Assembly: GCA_052168355.1 (NCBI GenBank)
Contig: JBQLZQ010000068.1
Span: 1-64,000 of the forward strand
Origin: JBQLZQ01 sp052168355
Lineage (GTDB): Bacteria > Pseudomonadota > Alphaproteobacteria > DSM-16000 > Inquilinaceae
Length of the DNA stretch: 64,000 bases
Reading direction: 5' to 3'
Part shown: positions 7,435-16,287 of the stretch, one piece after another
How positions within the stretch are numbered: position 1 is the first letter of the stretch
Layout: each line of letters opens with the position of its first letter
The notes under the pieces: model-generated
The model's database searches: none
Told to the model about the DNA's origin: nothing
The model's input: only the letters and a program-made list of their open reading frames with translations
Made by a program: the position numbers and the translations under genes

Positions 7435-8646
7435 TCAGCGCGTGGCATCCTTCAGGAAATCGATCAGGGCCGCGCGGTCGGCCGGATTTGGCAGCCGCTG
7501 TTCGGGCATCCGGGTGCCGGGCGTGTAGGCGTCGGGGCCTACTTCGAATAGGGTCGACACGGTCTCGGGTGTCCAGACGATATCCATCCGCCTGAGCGCC
7601 TCGGAATAATCATAGCCCGGCGCGGTACCGATCCTGCGGCCGAAGATCCCGTGCAGCGTCGGTCCGGCGCGGGCGCCATCGTCGGGCGTGAGGGTGTGGC
7701 AGACGGCACAGGCGCGCCAGACCTCCGCCCCGCGCGACCCGGCCGGCTCCGGGGCGGATTGCGCCAGCCCCTCGCCCAAGGGAGCGCCGTCATGGGTCCA
7801 GCGGCGGATCAGGCCGTCCGCGCCGCCGGTCAAGATCGCGTTGTCGGAGATGGCCAGGGCCCAGACCGCGCCCTGCCCGGTGGCGATCGTCACCCGCGGC
7901 GTGAGCGTGGCGGCGTCCATCAACCAGACGTCGCCATCGACCGAGGCGGCGGCCACCAGCCCCGCCGATGCCGCGACGGCGATCAGCGATCGGGCGGCGA
8001 TGCTCGCCTCTTCGATGGCCGCGCCCGGCACGATGCGCCGCAGCGCCCCATCCGCCCCGGCCACGAACAGGGCCGTTCCATCCGTCGCCAGGGCCGCGGC
8101 CGGCGCGGCAAGACCGATCACCTCGTCCGGCGTCCCGTCGGCGCCCCACAGCCGCAGCCGCAGATCCGCTCCGGTGCTGGCCAGACCCCCGGCAAAGGCG
8201 ACAAGCCCGGTGACCTGACCCCGATGCGCGTCTATCGGGACGGGGGCGGCGTCGGTTCCGTCCCACAGCAGGATCCGCCCATCCCAACCGCCCGACGCAA
8301 GACCGCCGCCCCAGGGCGCCAGGGCCGCCACGGGCATCGCGTGCCAGGCATCGATCCGCAGTGGCTCCGGACGGCTGCCGAATATGGCCACGCGGCCGTC
8401 CTGTCCGCCCGAGGCGAAGCGGCCGCCGGGCAGCGGCAGAACCGCGGTCACGGCCCCCTCATGGGCGCGGACGATCTGGCGTGCCAGCGTGCCCTCCCAG
8501 ACGATGGCCCTGGTGTCGAACGATCCGGAATAGACCCTGGTCCCGTCCAGGGCCAGCGCGCGCACCGGCCCGCCATGACCGCGTAGATCCTGCGCCGCGG
8601 CGCTACCGCACGCCAGGATCAGGCCAACGGCGAGAACCCTCAACAC
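7435..8646 (-). CDS. Periplasmic WD40-repeat/cytochrome c fusion protein
   Basis: About 403 residues from a GTG start placed immediately before a signal peptide (VLRVLAVGLILACGSAAAQD). Residues about 20-285 form roughly six WD40-like blades (HGGPVRALALDGTRVYSGS, HEGAVTAVLPLPGGRFASGG, HRGQVTGLVAFAGGLASTGA). The last 110 residues are a class I cytochrome c with one heme site CAVCH and a probable axial methionine in TPGTRMPEQR. It is the last gene of the formate dehydrogenase operon, 31 bases after a small membrane protein, and could take electrons from, or help assemble, the periplasmic enzyme. No specific function is established. Confidence 0.8.
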   Translation of the reverse strand: MLRVLAVGLILACGSAAAQDLRGHGGPVRALALDGTRVYSGSFDTRAIVWEGTLARQIVRAHEGAVTAVLPLPGGRFASGGQDGRVAIFGSRPEPLRIDAWHAMPVAALAPWGGGLASGGWDGRILLWDGTDAAPVPIDAHRGQVTGLVAFAGGLASTGADLRLRLWGADGTPDEVIGLAAPAAALATDGTALFVAGADGALRRIVPGAAIEEASIAARSLIAVAASAGLVAAASVDGDVWLMDAATLTPRVTIATGQGAVWALAISDNAILTGGADGLIRRWTHDGAPLGEGLAQSAPEPAGSRGAEVWRACAVCHTLTPDDGARAGPTLHGIFGRRIGTAPGYDYSEALRRMDIVWTPETVSTLFEVGPDAYTPGTRMPEQRLPNPADRAALIDFLKDATR

Positions 8647-8677
8647 CGCCCTTGCCCGTCGGCGTCGACCGGCCGGA

Positions 8678-8833
8678 TCAGAACTCCACCAGGTTGGGTT
8701 CGGTGACGGACAGCCGGACGCCCTCGCGGGTAAAGGCCTCCGTCGCTGTCTCCTGAAATCCGTCATTGAGGACAAACGAGGCCGAGACGGCGATGACAAC
8801 GGCAACGACGACAGAACTGAGAAAAGCTTTCAC
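8678..8833 (-). CDS. Small single-pass membrane protein in the formate dehydrogenase operon
   Basis: A 51-residue protein with a GTG start after AGGGAG (7-base spacing). The start overlaps the apbC stop as GTGA. Residues 5-22 (LSSVVVAVVIAVSASFVL) form one hydrophobic helix or uncleaved signal, and the remaining 29 residues are acidic, with TREGVRLSV near the end. I recall similar short proteins with a T-x(2)-GVRL tail beside alphaproteobacterial formate dehydrogenases, but no function is known. It may be a small assembly or stabilising subunit. Confidence 0.68.
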   Translation of the reverse strand: MKAFLSSVVVAVVIAVSASFVLNDGFQETATEAFTREGVRLSVTEPNLVEF

Positions 8834-9936
8834 GGTTGGGCTCCCTGTAGGATGTGATTTTGCAACGGTTTCTCGGTCGACGCGAGCGCCGACCACAGCG
8901 CCCGGGCCATGCCCGTGTAGATCTGCCCGAGCGGTCCGTCGGGCGACCGGGCGACCACCGGCTGTCCGGCGTCCGACGCGGCGCGCAGGTCCATGGTAAG
9001 CGGTACCGCGCCCAGATAGGGCACATGCAGCCGCCTGGCCTCGGTCTCGGCGCCGCCCGAGCCGAAGATCGCATGGCGCGAGCCGCAGTCGGGACACAGG
9101 AAATGCGCCATATTCTCGATCACGCCCAGGATCGGCACGTCCACCTTGCGGAACATCGCGATGCCGCGCCGGGCGTCGATCAGCGCGAGATCCTGGGGCG
9201 TGGACACGATGACCGCGCCGGCCAGCCGGGTTCCCTGGGCGATCGCAAGCTGGGCGTCGCCGGTGCCGGGCGGCATGTCGACGATCAGCACGTCGAGCCG
9301 GCCCCAGTCGACCTCGGCCAACATCTGGGTGATGGCCGACATGACCATCGGCCCCCGCCAGATCATCGCGGTTTCCGTGTCCACCATCAGACCCATGGAC
9401 ATGGCCGAAAGCCCATGCGCCCGCATCGGCAAAAGCTTTCGGCCGTCGCCCAGCCGGGGGCGTCCGTGCAGGCCCAGCAGCGTGGGCAGCGACGGTCCGT
9501 GAATGTCGGCATCCAGAATGCCAACCGCCAGTCCGGCCGCGCGGAGCCCGAGAGCCAGATTGACCGCCGTGGTCGATTTCCCGACCCCGCCCTTGCCCGA
9601 GGCGACGGCGACCACATGGGTCACCTCCGGCAGAACCTCCGGTCTGGTGGTGTTGACCGTCGACGGCTTGCGCGGCGGGCCCGCCGGCCGGTCGGCCGTG
9701 AGGACGACCACCGCGCCTTCCCCTCCGGTCACCGCGCGCAGCGCGGCCTCCGCCTCGGCGCGCAGGGCGGCAAAGGCATCCGCTTCGTCAGCAGTCACGG
9801 CGATGGACACGCTCAGGCGCCCGCCGGCCAGAACCGGCCCCGACATCCTTGGAGATGCCGCAAGCGGACTGCCGTCGGGCAAGAAAAGCCTTGAGAGGGC
9901 GGCGCGGGCGGACGCCAGGGTCTCGACATCCGTCAT
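8830..9936 (-). CDS. apbC: Mrp/ApbC family P-loop ATPase, iron-sulfur carrier
   Basis: A 368-residue cytoplasmic protein of the Mrp/NBP35 family. After about 110 variable residues comes the deviant Walker A SGKGGVGKST, then DADIHGPSLPTLLGL, VDMPPGTGDAQLA, STPQDLALIDARRGI, and the cluster-bridging CPDCG pair near residue 300. Family members bind a [4Fe-4S] cluster at the dimer interface and deliver it to apoproteins. Its place directly after the cytochrome b subunit gene suggests a dedicated role in loading the many clusters of this formate dehydrogenase (inference). Its stop overlaps the next small gene. Confidence 0.88.
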   Translation of the reverse strand: MTDVETLASARAALSRLFLPDGSPLAASPRMSGPVLAGGRLSVSIAVTADEADAFAALRAEAEAALRAVTGGEGAVVVLTADRPAGPPRKPSTVNTTRPEVLPEVTHVVAVASGKGGVGKSTTAVNLALGLRAAGLAVGILDADIHGPSLPTLLGLHGRPRLGDGRKLLPMRAHGLSAMSMGLMVDTETAMIWRGPMVMSAITQMLAEVDWGRLDVLIVDMPPGTGDAQLAIAQGTRLAGAVIVSTPQDLALIDARRGIAMFRKVDVPILGVIENMAHFLCPDCGSRHAIFGSGGAETEARRLHVPYLGAVPLTMDLRAASDAGQPVVARSPDGPLGQIYTGMARALWSALASTEKPLQNHILQGAQP

Positions 9937-9988
9937 CGAGCGTTCATCCCGGCGCCGGTTCGCCCCGCGGGGCCCCCCGGCGTGTCAT

Positions 9989-10996
9989 CTATTCCGCCGG
10001 ATGGGGCGCGCGGGCCGCATCCGTGCGATGCTTGGGCGAATCCTGTATCTCGTCGACCCACAGCGAATGGTGTTCCTTGGCCCAGTTGAGATCGACATCG
10101 CCGGATCCCATGGCGTCGAATGCCCCCTCCATCCCGATCGAGCCGATATAGATGTGCGCGATGATGATTGCCGTCAGGATCGCCGACGCGATGCCGTGGA
10201 TCAACTGGTAGAGCTGCCAGTTGGCCTGTCCGCCGGTCCAGTCCGGGAACAGCAGCATGACGCCGGTGAATGACAGTGCCACGCCGCCCAGCATGACCGA
10301 CCAGAAGATCATCTTCTGACCCGCATTGAATTTCTTCGCCGGCGGGTGGCTGTTCTTTTTCAGAAACCCGCCGCCCTCGGCCAGCCATTGGGCATCCACC
10401 TTGTCGGGGATGTTGTGCGCCACCCAGGCCACAAAGGACAGGACAAGCCCCAGCATGAAGGCCCAGCCCATATAGTTGTGCCCGATCTTGCCCCACGCCG
10501 AGAGCGTACCGAAGGCACCTTCCCCGACAATCGGCAACAGGACGCTGCGGCCGAAGACGAGATTGAGCCCGGTCAACGCCAGGGCGATAAACGACCCGGC
10601 CATCAGCCAGTGCGCGAACCGCTCCACCGCCGAGAACCGCAAAATACGCAGGCCCGACTTCCCGGCATCGATGCGGATCCGACCCCGTACCAGGTAAAAG
10701 ATCGTGACAAGGGCCAGCATCCCCACGATGGCCACGATCGAGAGAATACGGACCGTGCCGGTGTGGGTCGCGGCCCAGCCCTTGTTGCTGGGCTTGATCA
10801 GGCCCGACGACAGCGGGTCGGGGATCGATACCCGGCCGCTGACCATCTGATCGTCCCGGAGCGCCTCGAAAAGCTGGTCCTCCGTCACCGAGTCGGCGGT
10901 CGGGTTGACCTGCTGCGCCTCGGCCACGGGGGTCCAGACCGCCAGCATCGCGCCGAGTGCTAGGACGGCGAAAAGCCGGGTGATGAGCGTCGTCAT
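9989..10996 (-). CDS. fdoI: Formate dehydrogenase cytochrome b (gamma) subunit
   Basis: A 335-residue inner-membrane protein. It has an N-terminal signal peptide (residues 1-28, ending AEAQQ), a short periplasmic part, then four membrane helices typical of FDH-gamma: RILSIVAIVGMLALVTIFYL, RFAHWLMAGSFIALALTG, GWAFMLGLVLSFVAWVAH and IHGIASAILTAIIIAHIYIG. Histidines in RFAHW, GHNYMGW and IHGIAS are candidate heme b and quinone-site ligands. The start follows GGAGGGAG. It passes electrons from the beta subunit to quinone. Confidence 0.92.
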   Translation of the reverse strand: MTTLITRLFAVLALGAMLAVWTPVAEAQQVNPTADSVTEDQLFEALRDDQMVSGRVSIPDPLSSGLIKPSNKGWAATHTGTVRILSIVAIVGMLALVTIFYLVRGRIRIDAGKSGLRILRFSAVERFAHWLMAGSFIALALTGLNLVFGRSVLLPIVGEGAFGTLSAWGKIGHNYMGWAFMLGLVLSFVAWVAHNIPDKVDAQWLAEGGGFLKKNSHPPAKKFNAGQKMIFWSVMLGGVALSFTGVMLLFPDWTGGQANWQLYQLIHGIASAILTAIIIAHIYIGSIGMEGAFDAMGSGDVDLNWAKEHHSLWVDEIQDSPKHRTDAARAPHPAE

Positions 10997-11019
10997 GGCA
11001 ACTCCCTCCTGTCCCGGTC

Positions 11020-11616
11020 TCACGCCGAGATTGTTTCGCCATAAGCCGTGCGCCAGCCCCAGGCCCCGGAGCCATAGCCGCGCGTGACCACCCGCTCGCG
11101 ATAGATGTCGGCGATGATGTCGCCGTCGCCCGCCAGCAGCGCCTTGGTCGAGCACATCTCGGCGCACAGGGGCAGCTTGCCTTCCGCCAGCCGGTTGGAC
11201 CCGTATTTGACGTACTCGGCCTGGGTCATGTCGGCCTCGGGTCCGCCGGCACAATAGGTGCACTTGTCCATCTTGCCGCGGGTGCCGAAATTGCCGACCT
11301 TCGGATATTGAGGCGCCCCGAACGGGCAGGCGTAGAAGCAGTAGCCGCAGCCGATGCAGGTGTCCTTGGAGTGCAGGACCACACCGTCGTTGGTGGTGTA
11401 GAAGCACGACACCGGGCAAACCGCGGCGCACGGCGCGTCGGTGCAGTGCATGCAGGCCATGGACACCGACCGTTCCCCCGGCAGGCCGTCATTGATGGTG
11501 ACGACCCGGCGGCGGTTGATGCCCCACGGTACCTCGTGCTCGTTCTTGCAGGCGGTGACGCAGGCGTTGCATTCGATGCAGCGGTCGGCGTCGCAGAGGA
11601 ACTTCATTCGTGCCAT
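11020..11616 (-). CDS. fdoH: Formate dehydrogenase iron-sulfur (beta) subunit
   Basis: A 198-residue four-cluster ferredoxin: CDADRCIECNACVTACKNE, CMHCTDAPCAAVCP, CIGCGYCFYACPFG and CTYC...C motifs together supply ligands for four [4Fe-4S] clusters, wiring the catalytic subunit to cytochrome b. It lacks its own Tat signal, so it would be exported by hitch-hiking on the catalytic subunit. It also lacks the C-terminal membrane helix of the 294-residue E. coli FdnH, a common short form in alphaproteobacteria. The gene lies between the alpha and gamma subunit genes with gaps of about 20 bases. Confidence 0.93.
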   Translation of the reverse strand: MARMKFLCDADRCIECNACVTACKNEHEVPWGINRRRVVTINDGLPGERSVSMACMHCTDAPCAAVCPVSCFYTTNDGVVLHSKDTCIGCGYCFYACPFGAPQYPKVGNFGTRGKMDKCTYCAGGPEADMTQAEYVKYGSNRLAEGKLPLCAEMCSTKALLAGDGDIIADIYRERVVTRGYGSGAWGWRTAYGETISA

Positions 11617-11631
11617 TTTGCCTTCCCTCCC

Positions 11632-14592
11632 CTATGCCGCTGCGATCTGGCAAAGGGTGACCTTGCCTTCGTGCATGCCGGTCACCGGATCGTAGCCGTA
11701 GGTGGTGATGACATTGACGCTTTCGCCCAGGACGATCGGGTCCGTGCCCTCGGGGTACTTGCCCCGCTGATCCTCGCCTTGATACCAGCCCGCAAAGTGG
11801 AACGGCATGAAGGCCACGCCGGCCGCCACCCGTTCGGTGACCAGCGCCTTGACCCGGGCCCTGGACTCGCCCTCGGGCCCGGTCACCCACACCCAGCCGC
11901 CGTCGGCGATGCCCCGGGCGGCCGCGTCCACCGGGTTGATCTCCACGAACATGTCCTGCTGCAGTTCGGCCAGCCAGGGGTTCGATCGTGTTTCCTCGCC
12001 GCCGCCCTCATACTCCACCAGGCGGCCGGAGGTGAGCACGATCGGGAACGCTTCCGACACCTTCCGCTCGACCGCCGAGGCCTGAATGGAGTGGCCGATG
12101 TTGGGCACCCGGAACTGGCGCCCGTCCTCGCGCGTTGGATAATCGGCGACCAGATCGGGGCGCGGCGTGTAGATCGGTTCGCGGTGCACAGGGATGGGAT
12201 CGGGCAGGTTCCAGGCCACGGCCCGGGCCTTGCCGTTGCCGAAGGGAACGCAGCCATGGGCGATGGCCACCCGCTGGATGCCGCCCGACAGATCGGTCGA
12301 CCAGCTCACCTTATCGATGTTTTCCTCGACGCCGCCGCCGATGCGTTCGATCGTGGCGCGCTCCTCGGCCGTGAGGTCCGTGTCCCAGCCCAGCTTCTTG
12401 AGGACCGCCATGGTGAATTCGGGATAACCGTCGGTCAGTTCCGAGCCCTGCGGATAGCTGCCCTCGGCCAGGAGATTGACGCCGTCTTTCTCAACCCCGA
12501 ACCGCGGGCGGAAGGCGCCGCCGCCGTCCCTCACCGGCAGGTTCGGATTGTACAGGACATGGGTACCGGGGTGGCGCTGTTCGGGCGTGCCCCAGCATGG
12601 CCACGGCAGACCGTAATAGTCCCCCGCCACGTCGCCGGCCCCGGCCGGCGCCCGCAGGGTCACCAGATCGAACTTGTCCTGGTTGGCCATATGGGCCTTC
12701 AGCCGTTCGGGCGACTGCCCAGTATAGCCGGTGGACCAGCCGCCCCGGTTGATCTCGCGCAGGATCGATTCCGGCGTGGGCTCCATCGAGAACTTGCCCT
12801 GAACCATGTCGTAGGGCTTGAACATCTCCTCGGCGAAACCGAGTTTCGCGGCCAGGCGGTAGATGACGGCATAGTCGTTGTCGCTCTCGAAGATCGGCTC
12901 CACCACCTTCTCGCCCCACTGCACCGAACGGTTGGAGGCCGTGCGGCTTCCGTCACATTCGAACTGCGTGCCGATGGGCAGCAGGTAGGTGTTGTCGGTG
13001 CGGTCATGGAGTGCCGCGAACGTGGTGGGATGCGGATCGGCCACGACCAGCAGATCGAGGGCGTTCATGCCCTTGAGGGAGTCGCCCATGCGCGGCACGG
13101 TGTTGCCGCCGTGTCCGAATACGATCATGGCGCGGATGTTGTCGCGCTGATCGACGTCCTCGGCGTCGAGGGTCGCGGCGTCGAACCACCGGGTCGACGG
13201 GATGCCGGCCATTTCCATGTTGGCCTTGGCGTCGCGCGCGTCGCGCCCGCCCTTGGCGGGCACGGCGTCGAACCGGGCCTGAAGATACTCGTACGGCACG
13301 TCCCAGACGCGGCTCCAATGCTTCCAGCCGCCTTCCGAGAGGCCGTAATAGCAAGGCAGACTGCCGATATCGAGGCCGAAGTCTGTGGCGCCCTGGACAT
13401 TGCAGTGGCCGCGGAAGATGTTGGCGCCGGTGCCGTTGGAACCGACATTGCCGGTGGCCAGCAGCAGGTTGCAATAGGCGCGGACATTGGCCGTCCCGAC
13501 CGTGTGCTGGGTGCCGCCCATGCACCAGATGAAGGTCGACGGCCGCTGCGTGGCGAAGGTTTCGGCCACCCGGCGCAGTTGCGCCTCGCCGATGCCGGTG
13601 ACCCGCTCGACCTCGGCCGGGGTCCACTTCCTGACCTCCTCGCGCACCTGATCCATGGCGTAGACGCGCTGGTCGATGAACTCCTGATCTTCCCAGCCGT
13701 TCTCAAAGATGTGCCATAGGATGCCCCAGATGATCGCGATATCGGTGCCCGACCGCATCCGCACGTAGTCGGTCGCGTGGGCGGCCGTGCGGGTGAAGCG
13801 CGGATCGATTACGATCACATTGGCGCGGTTCGTCTCCTTGCCGGTCAGGATGTGCTGCAGCGACACCGGATGCGCCTCGGCCGCGTTGGAGCCCATGAAG
13901 ACGATGGTCTTGGCGTTGCGGATGTCGTTGTAGCTGTTGGTCATGGCGCCGTAGCCCCAGGTGTTCGCCACACCGGCCACGGTCGTCGAATGGCAGATGC
14001 GCGCCTGATGGTCGACGTTGTTGGTGCCCCAGAAGGCCGCGAATTTGCGGAACAGATAGGCGCCTTCGTTGGAGAACTTGGCAGAGCCGAGAAGGTAGAC
14101 GGAATCCGCCCCGCTCCTCTCGCGGGTGGCGAGAAGCTTGTCGCCGATTTCCTCGATCGCTTCGTCCCAGGAAATGCGGACCCACTCCCCGCCTTCCTTC
14201 TTCATCGGATATTTCAGCCGGCGGTCGCCATGCACCAGTTCGCGGACGCTGGCCCCCTTGGCGCAATGGGTGCCGCGGTTGATCGGACTGGACCAGGCGG
14301 GCTCCTGCCCCACCCAGACGCCGTTTTGGACCTCGGCCTTGACGGTGCAACCCACCGAACAATGGGTGCAGATGTTGGTCTTGATTTCGACCGGCTGGTC
14401 GAAATTCATCGGCCCGGCTTCGGCCCGGCGCACGGTGCCGGCACCGATCGTGCCGACGGCGGCCAGCCCGCCGACGGCCAGCCCCGAGGTCCGGAGGAAG
14501 CTGCGCCGATCCACCGGCTTGGCGGCGACGCCCGCCGCCAGGGCCGACAGTCCGCTGCGCGCGGCGTCGGAGGTCCTGCGCTTTACCAGCAT
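11632..14592 (-). CDS. fdoG: Formate dehydrogenase catalytic (alpha) subunit, Cys-type, Tat-exported
   Basis: A 986-residue molybdopterin oxidoreductase oxidising formate to CO2 at a bis-MGD Mo or W centre. A twin-arginine signal (RRSFLR, residues 29-34) directs folded export. The [4Fe-4S] ligands are Cys75, Cys78, Cys82 and Cys110 (ICTHCSVGC ... GTHCAKG). The metal ligand is Cys200, in ARICHSTTVAG, where E. coli FdnG has selenocysteine; the catalytic His201 follows. The whole frame is one uninterrupted reading with no in-frame UGA. Downstream motifs such as WCMGGTQHT and the C-terminal molydopterin dinucleotide-binding domain are complete. Proximity to tupABC suggests a tungsten form. Confidence 0.96.
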   Translation of the reverse strand: MLVKRRTSDAARSGLSALAAGVAAKPVDRRSFLRTSGLAVGGLAAVGTIGAGTVRRAEAGPMNFDQPVEIKTNICTHCSVGCTVKAEVQNGVWVGQEPAWSSPINRGTHCAKGASVRELVHGDRRLKYPMKKEGGEWVRISWDEAIEEIGDKLLATRERSGADSVYLLGSAKFSNEGAYLFRKFAAFWGTNNVDHQARICHSTTVAGVANTWGYGAMTNSYNDIRNAKTIVFMGSNAAEAHPVSLQHILTGKETNRANVIVIDPRFTRTAAHATDYVRMRSGTDIAIIWGILWHIFENGWEDQEFIDQRVYAMDQVREEVRKWTPAEVERVTGIGEAQLRRVAETFATQRPSTFIWCMGGTQHTVGTANVRAYCNLLLATGNVGSNGTGANIFRGHCNVQGATDFGLDIGSLPCYYGLSEGGWKHWSRVWDVPYEYLQARFDAVPAKGGRDARDAKANMEMAGIPSTRWFDAATLDAEDVDQRDNIRAMIVFGHGGNTVPRMGDSLKGMNALDLLVVADPHPTTFAALHDRTDNTYLLPIGTQFECDGSRTASNRSVQWGEKVVEPIFESDNDYAVIYRLAAKLGFAEEMFKPYDMVQGKFSMEPTPESILREINRGGWSTGYTGQSPERLKAHMANQDKFDLVTLRAPAGAGDVAGDYYGLPWPCWGTPEQRHPGTHVLYNPNLPVRDGGGAFRPRFGVEKDGVNLLAEGSYPQGSELTDGYPEFTMAVLKKLGWDTDLTAEERATIERIGGGVEENIDKVSWSTDLSGGIQRVAIAHGCVPFGNGKARAVAWNLPDPIPVHREPIYTPRPDLVADYPTREDGRQFRVPNIGHSIQASAVERKVSEAFPIVLTSGRLVEYEGGGEETRSNPWLAELQQDMFVEINPVDAAARGIADGGWVWVTGPEGESRARVKALVTERVAAGVAFMPFHFAGWYQGEDQRGKYPEGTDPIVLGESVNVITTYGYDPVTGMHEGKVTLCQIAAA

Positions 14593-14595
14593 GGC

Positions 14596-14808
14596 TCAGG
14601 CTCCCTTGTAATAGCGGTTGGTCTCGTAGAAGGCCTTGACGTGGTCGGTCTCCTGATAGCGGACCTTGACCCGCTCCTCGACCGACTCCTGGGCCAGAAC
14701 CGGGCGCGCGCCCGACGTCAACACGCCCGTCGTCGCCACCGTCGCCACGGCCGCGGCACCGAAGAAGCCGCGCCGTCCGATACCGCCTTTGTCATTCTTC
14801 TGAGCCAT
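14596..14808 (-). CDS. Small Tat-signal protein of formate dehydrogenase operons
   Basis: A 70-residue protein, start after GAGGGAGGG, four bases upstream of the catalytic subunit gene. It carries a Tat signal (GRRGFFGAAAVATVATT, from residue 12) and a short mature tail ending FYETNRYYKGA. It matches the formate-dehydrogenase-region Tat-target family (TIGR02811 type), always found beside FDH alpha subunits. Its function is unknown; a small accessory subunit or assembly factor is likely. A longer reading adding 16 residues is possible but would put a non-signal sequence before the twin arginines. Confidence 0.83.
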   Translation of the reverse strand: MAQKNDKGGIGRRGFFGAAAVATVATTGVLTSGARPVLAQESVEERVKVRYQETDHVKAFYETNRYYKGA

Positions 14809-14857
14809 AGGGCCCTCCCTCGCGCGTCGCCCGGGCGGCGCGTCGTTGCTTGACATT

Positions 14858-15529
14858 TCAGTGATCCGTCAGGGCGGACCTCCCGGCCGCCCCGCCGCCG
14901 CCCGCCCGCTCCAGGGCAAAGGCGCGGGTTTCGATATCCGTGAAGATACGGCCGATCTCGGCGACCGGGCGGTAAAAGCGCGCCGCCGGCGCGATGGCGA
15001 GATCGTCAAAAAACTGCGCCGCCCAAGGCTCGATGTGGCGCGCGAAGAACCCCGCCTCGCCGGCCGCGCCGCAGCCAAGGGGACTGGCGTCGAAGGTGCC
15101 TGTCGCCAGACCCGCCATGACATCGGCAAGGCTGGCGATATGGTCCTCGGGTTCGTGTCGCCCGTCGGCCCGAACCACGCCCATGACGGCGAGATCGCGG
15201 CGAAGGTCGGCCAGCGGACGTTCGTTGAGAAAGCCGGTCAGGTAAAACGACGCATAGGGCAGCAACTCGCCGCGTCCGACACCGACGAACAATTCGAAAA
15301 ACTCGCGCTCCACGGCCTCGGGCGTCGTGTTCTCGGCGGTGCGGGCAAGAACGGTGAAAGCCTGCCCCAGCGCGCTTTCATCGCCCTCAAGGGCGGCAAG
15401 CGCGTCGAGAAATGCGGAATCGGGCGGAGACGACAGGACGCGGGCCAGAAAACACCATTGCTGGCCCCTCAGCGTATTGGATTCGCTTGGGGCCGGGTCG
15501 GCTGGTATCGCGCTAGCATGGTGGTCCAT
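14858..15529 (-). CDS. TorD/DmsD-family chaperone for the formate dehydrogenase catalytic subunit
   Basis: A 223-residue cytoplasmic helical protein. The TorD-family signature is ELLPYASFYLTGFLNERPL followed by LRRDLAVMGV and EPEDHIASLADVM, around residues 85-140. Such chaperones bind the Tat signal of one molybdoenzyme and hold back export until the cofactor and clusters are in place. Its position directly upstream of the Tat-signal genes makes the FDH alpha subunit the likely client. I chose the ATG one codon inside a TTG-started longer frame. Confidence 0.87.
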   Translation of the reverse strand: MDHHASAIPADPAPSESNTLRGQQWCFLARVLSSPPDSAFLDALAALEGDESALGQAFTVLARTAENTTPEAVEREFFELFVGVGRGELLPYASFYLTGFLNERPLADLRRDLAVMGVVRADGRHEPEDHIASLADVMAGLATGTFDASPLGCGAAGEAGFFARHIEPWAAQFFDDLAIAPAARFYRPVAEIGRIFTDIETRAFALERAGGGGAAGRSALTDH

Positions 15530-15642
15530 CAATGTCCCATTCGCGCAAGCCTGACGTTACCTCATCCAGTCTGCTACAGGATACAATGTGGCGGCCATCA
15601 ATCAATCGATATCTGTTGGTCGGGCATGATGCCGCAGTCGGA

Positions 15643-16287
15643 TCAGCCCGGTGTCGCGCCGCCATGCCGCCGCCGCGGCGCAGGCGCCGCCGATTGGCGG
15701 GTTTCCGGCATGGGAGCGTCTGTTTTCGCCACGGCCACGGGACGAACGGCCTTTCGAGGGTCGGGGCTCGCCTCGTCGGGCTGTTGGGGACCGGTTTCGG
15801 ACGTTGATGATTCGGCGCTGTCGTCGGGGGCGCTGTCGGCTGTCGCGGCTTGCGCGTCAGGGGCGGCAGCCTCCGTCCTGCCGATCAGGTCCCGGACCAT
15901 TTTGGTCACGCCGTCGGCGGTCAAGGTCCCGCCACCGCCCGGAACGCCGCCGGCGGCGTTCCAGTCCCAGGCATAGTCCAGCGCCACGTCGACATGGTCG
16001 CGGATCGCAGGGTCGGCGGCCCACACCTTGCGCAAGGCGGCGTTGCGCAGTGCCTGCGGCACGCCGCGCCGCACAAACGGCGTAAGATCGGTGTCGGCGG
16101 TGATGTCATCGATCGCCGGCAGGTTGGCGATAAACTCCGCGTCGACCGGTGCCTCGTCCCCCTCCGGCTCCTGCGGCGCCGGTTTTGTTGCCGGCGCCTT
16201 TGCCGCCTGAGCGGCGTCGCGCTTGCGCCGCGACCAGCGGTCCAGGAAGCCGCCGTCGCCGCCCTCGTCCCCGGTCCGCCGGCTCAT
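15643..16287 (-). CDS. DUF3306 protein
   Basis: A 214-residue protein, start overlapping the DUF3305 stop as ATGA. The conserved part is residues about 1-130: FLDRWSRRKRDA at the N-terminus, LPAIDDITADTDLTPF, a long helical VPQALRNAALRKVWAADP, and LDYAWDWNAAGG. The last 80 residues are low-complexity Ala/Pro/Ser/Asp and probably disordered. DUF3306 genes sit next to DUF3305 in FDH operons of proteobacteria. The function is unknown; the conserved linkage implies a maturation or regulatory part. About 110 bases separate it from the chaperone gene. Confidence 0.78.
   Translation of the reverse strand: MSRRTGDEGGDGGFLDRWSRRKRDAAQAAKAPATKPAPQEPEGDEAPVDAEFIANLPAIDDITADTDLTPFVRRGVPQALRNAALRKVWAADPAIRDHVDVALDYAWDWNAAGGVPGGGGTLTADGVTKMVRDLIGRTEAAAPDAQAATADSAPDDSAESSTSETGPQQPDEASPDPRKAVRPVAVAKTDAPMPETRQSAAPAPRRRHGGATPG

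Noticed and set aside
11308..13719. An 803-codon rightward open frame opposite the FDH alpha and beta genes
   Set aside because: Antisense shadow of two strongly identified genes; its composition is rich in Arg, Gly, Ala, His and Asp without motifs.
14000..14010. Possible selenocysteine in the FDH alpha subunit
   Set aside because: The residue at the Sec position is encoded as Cys (Cys200 in ARICHST) and no in-frame UGA occurs.
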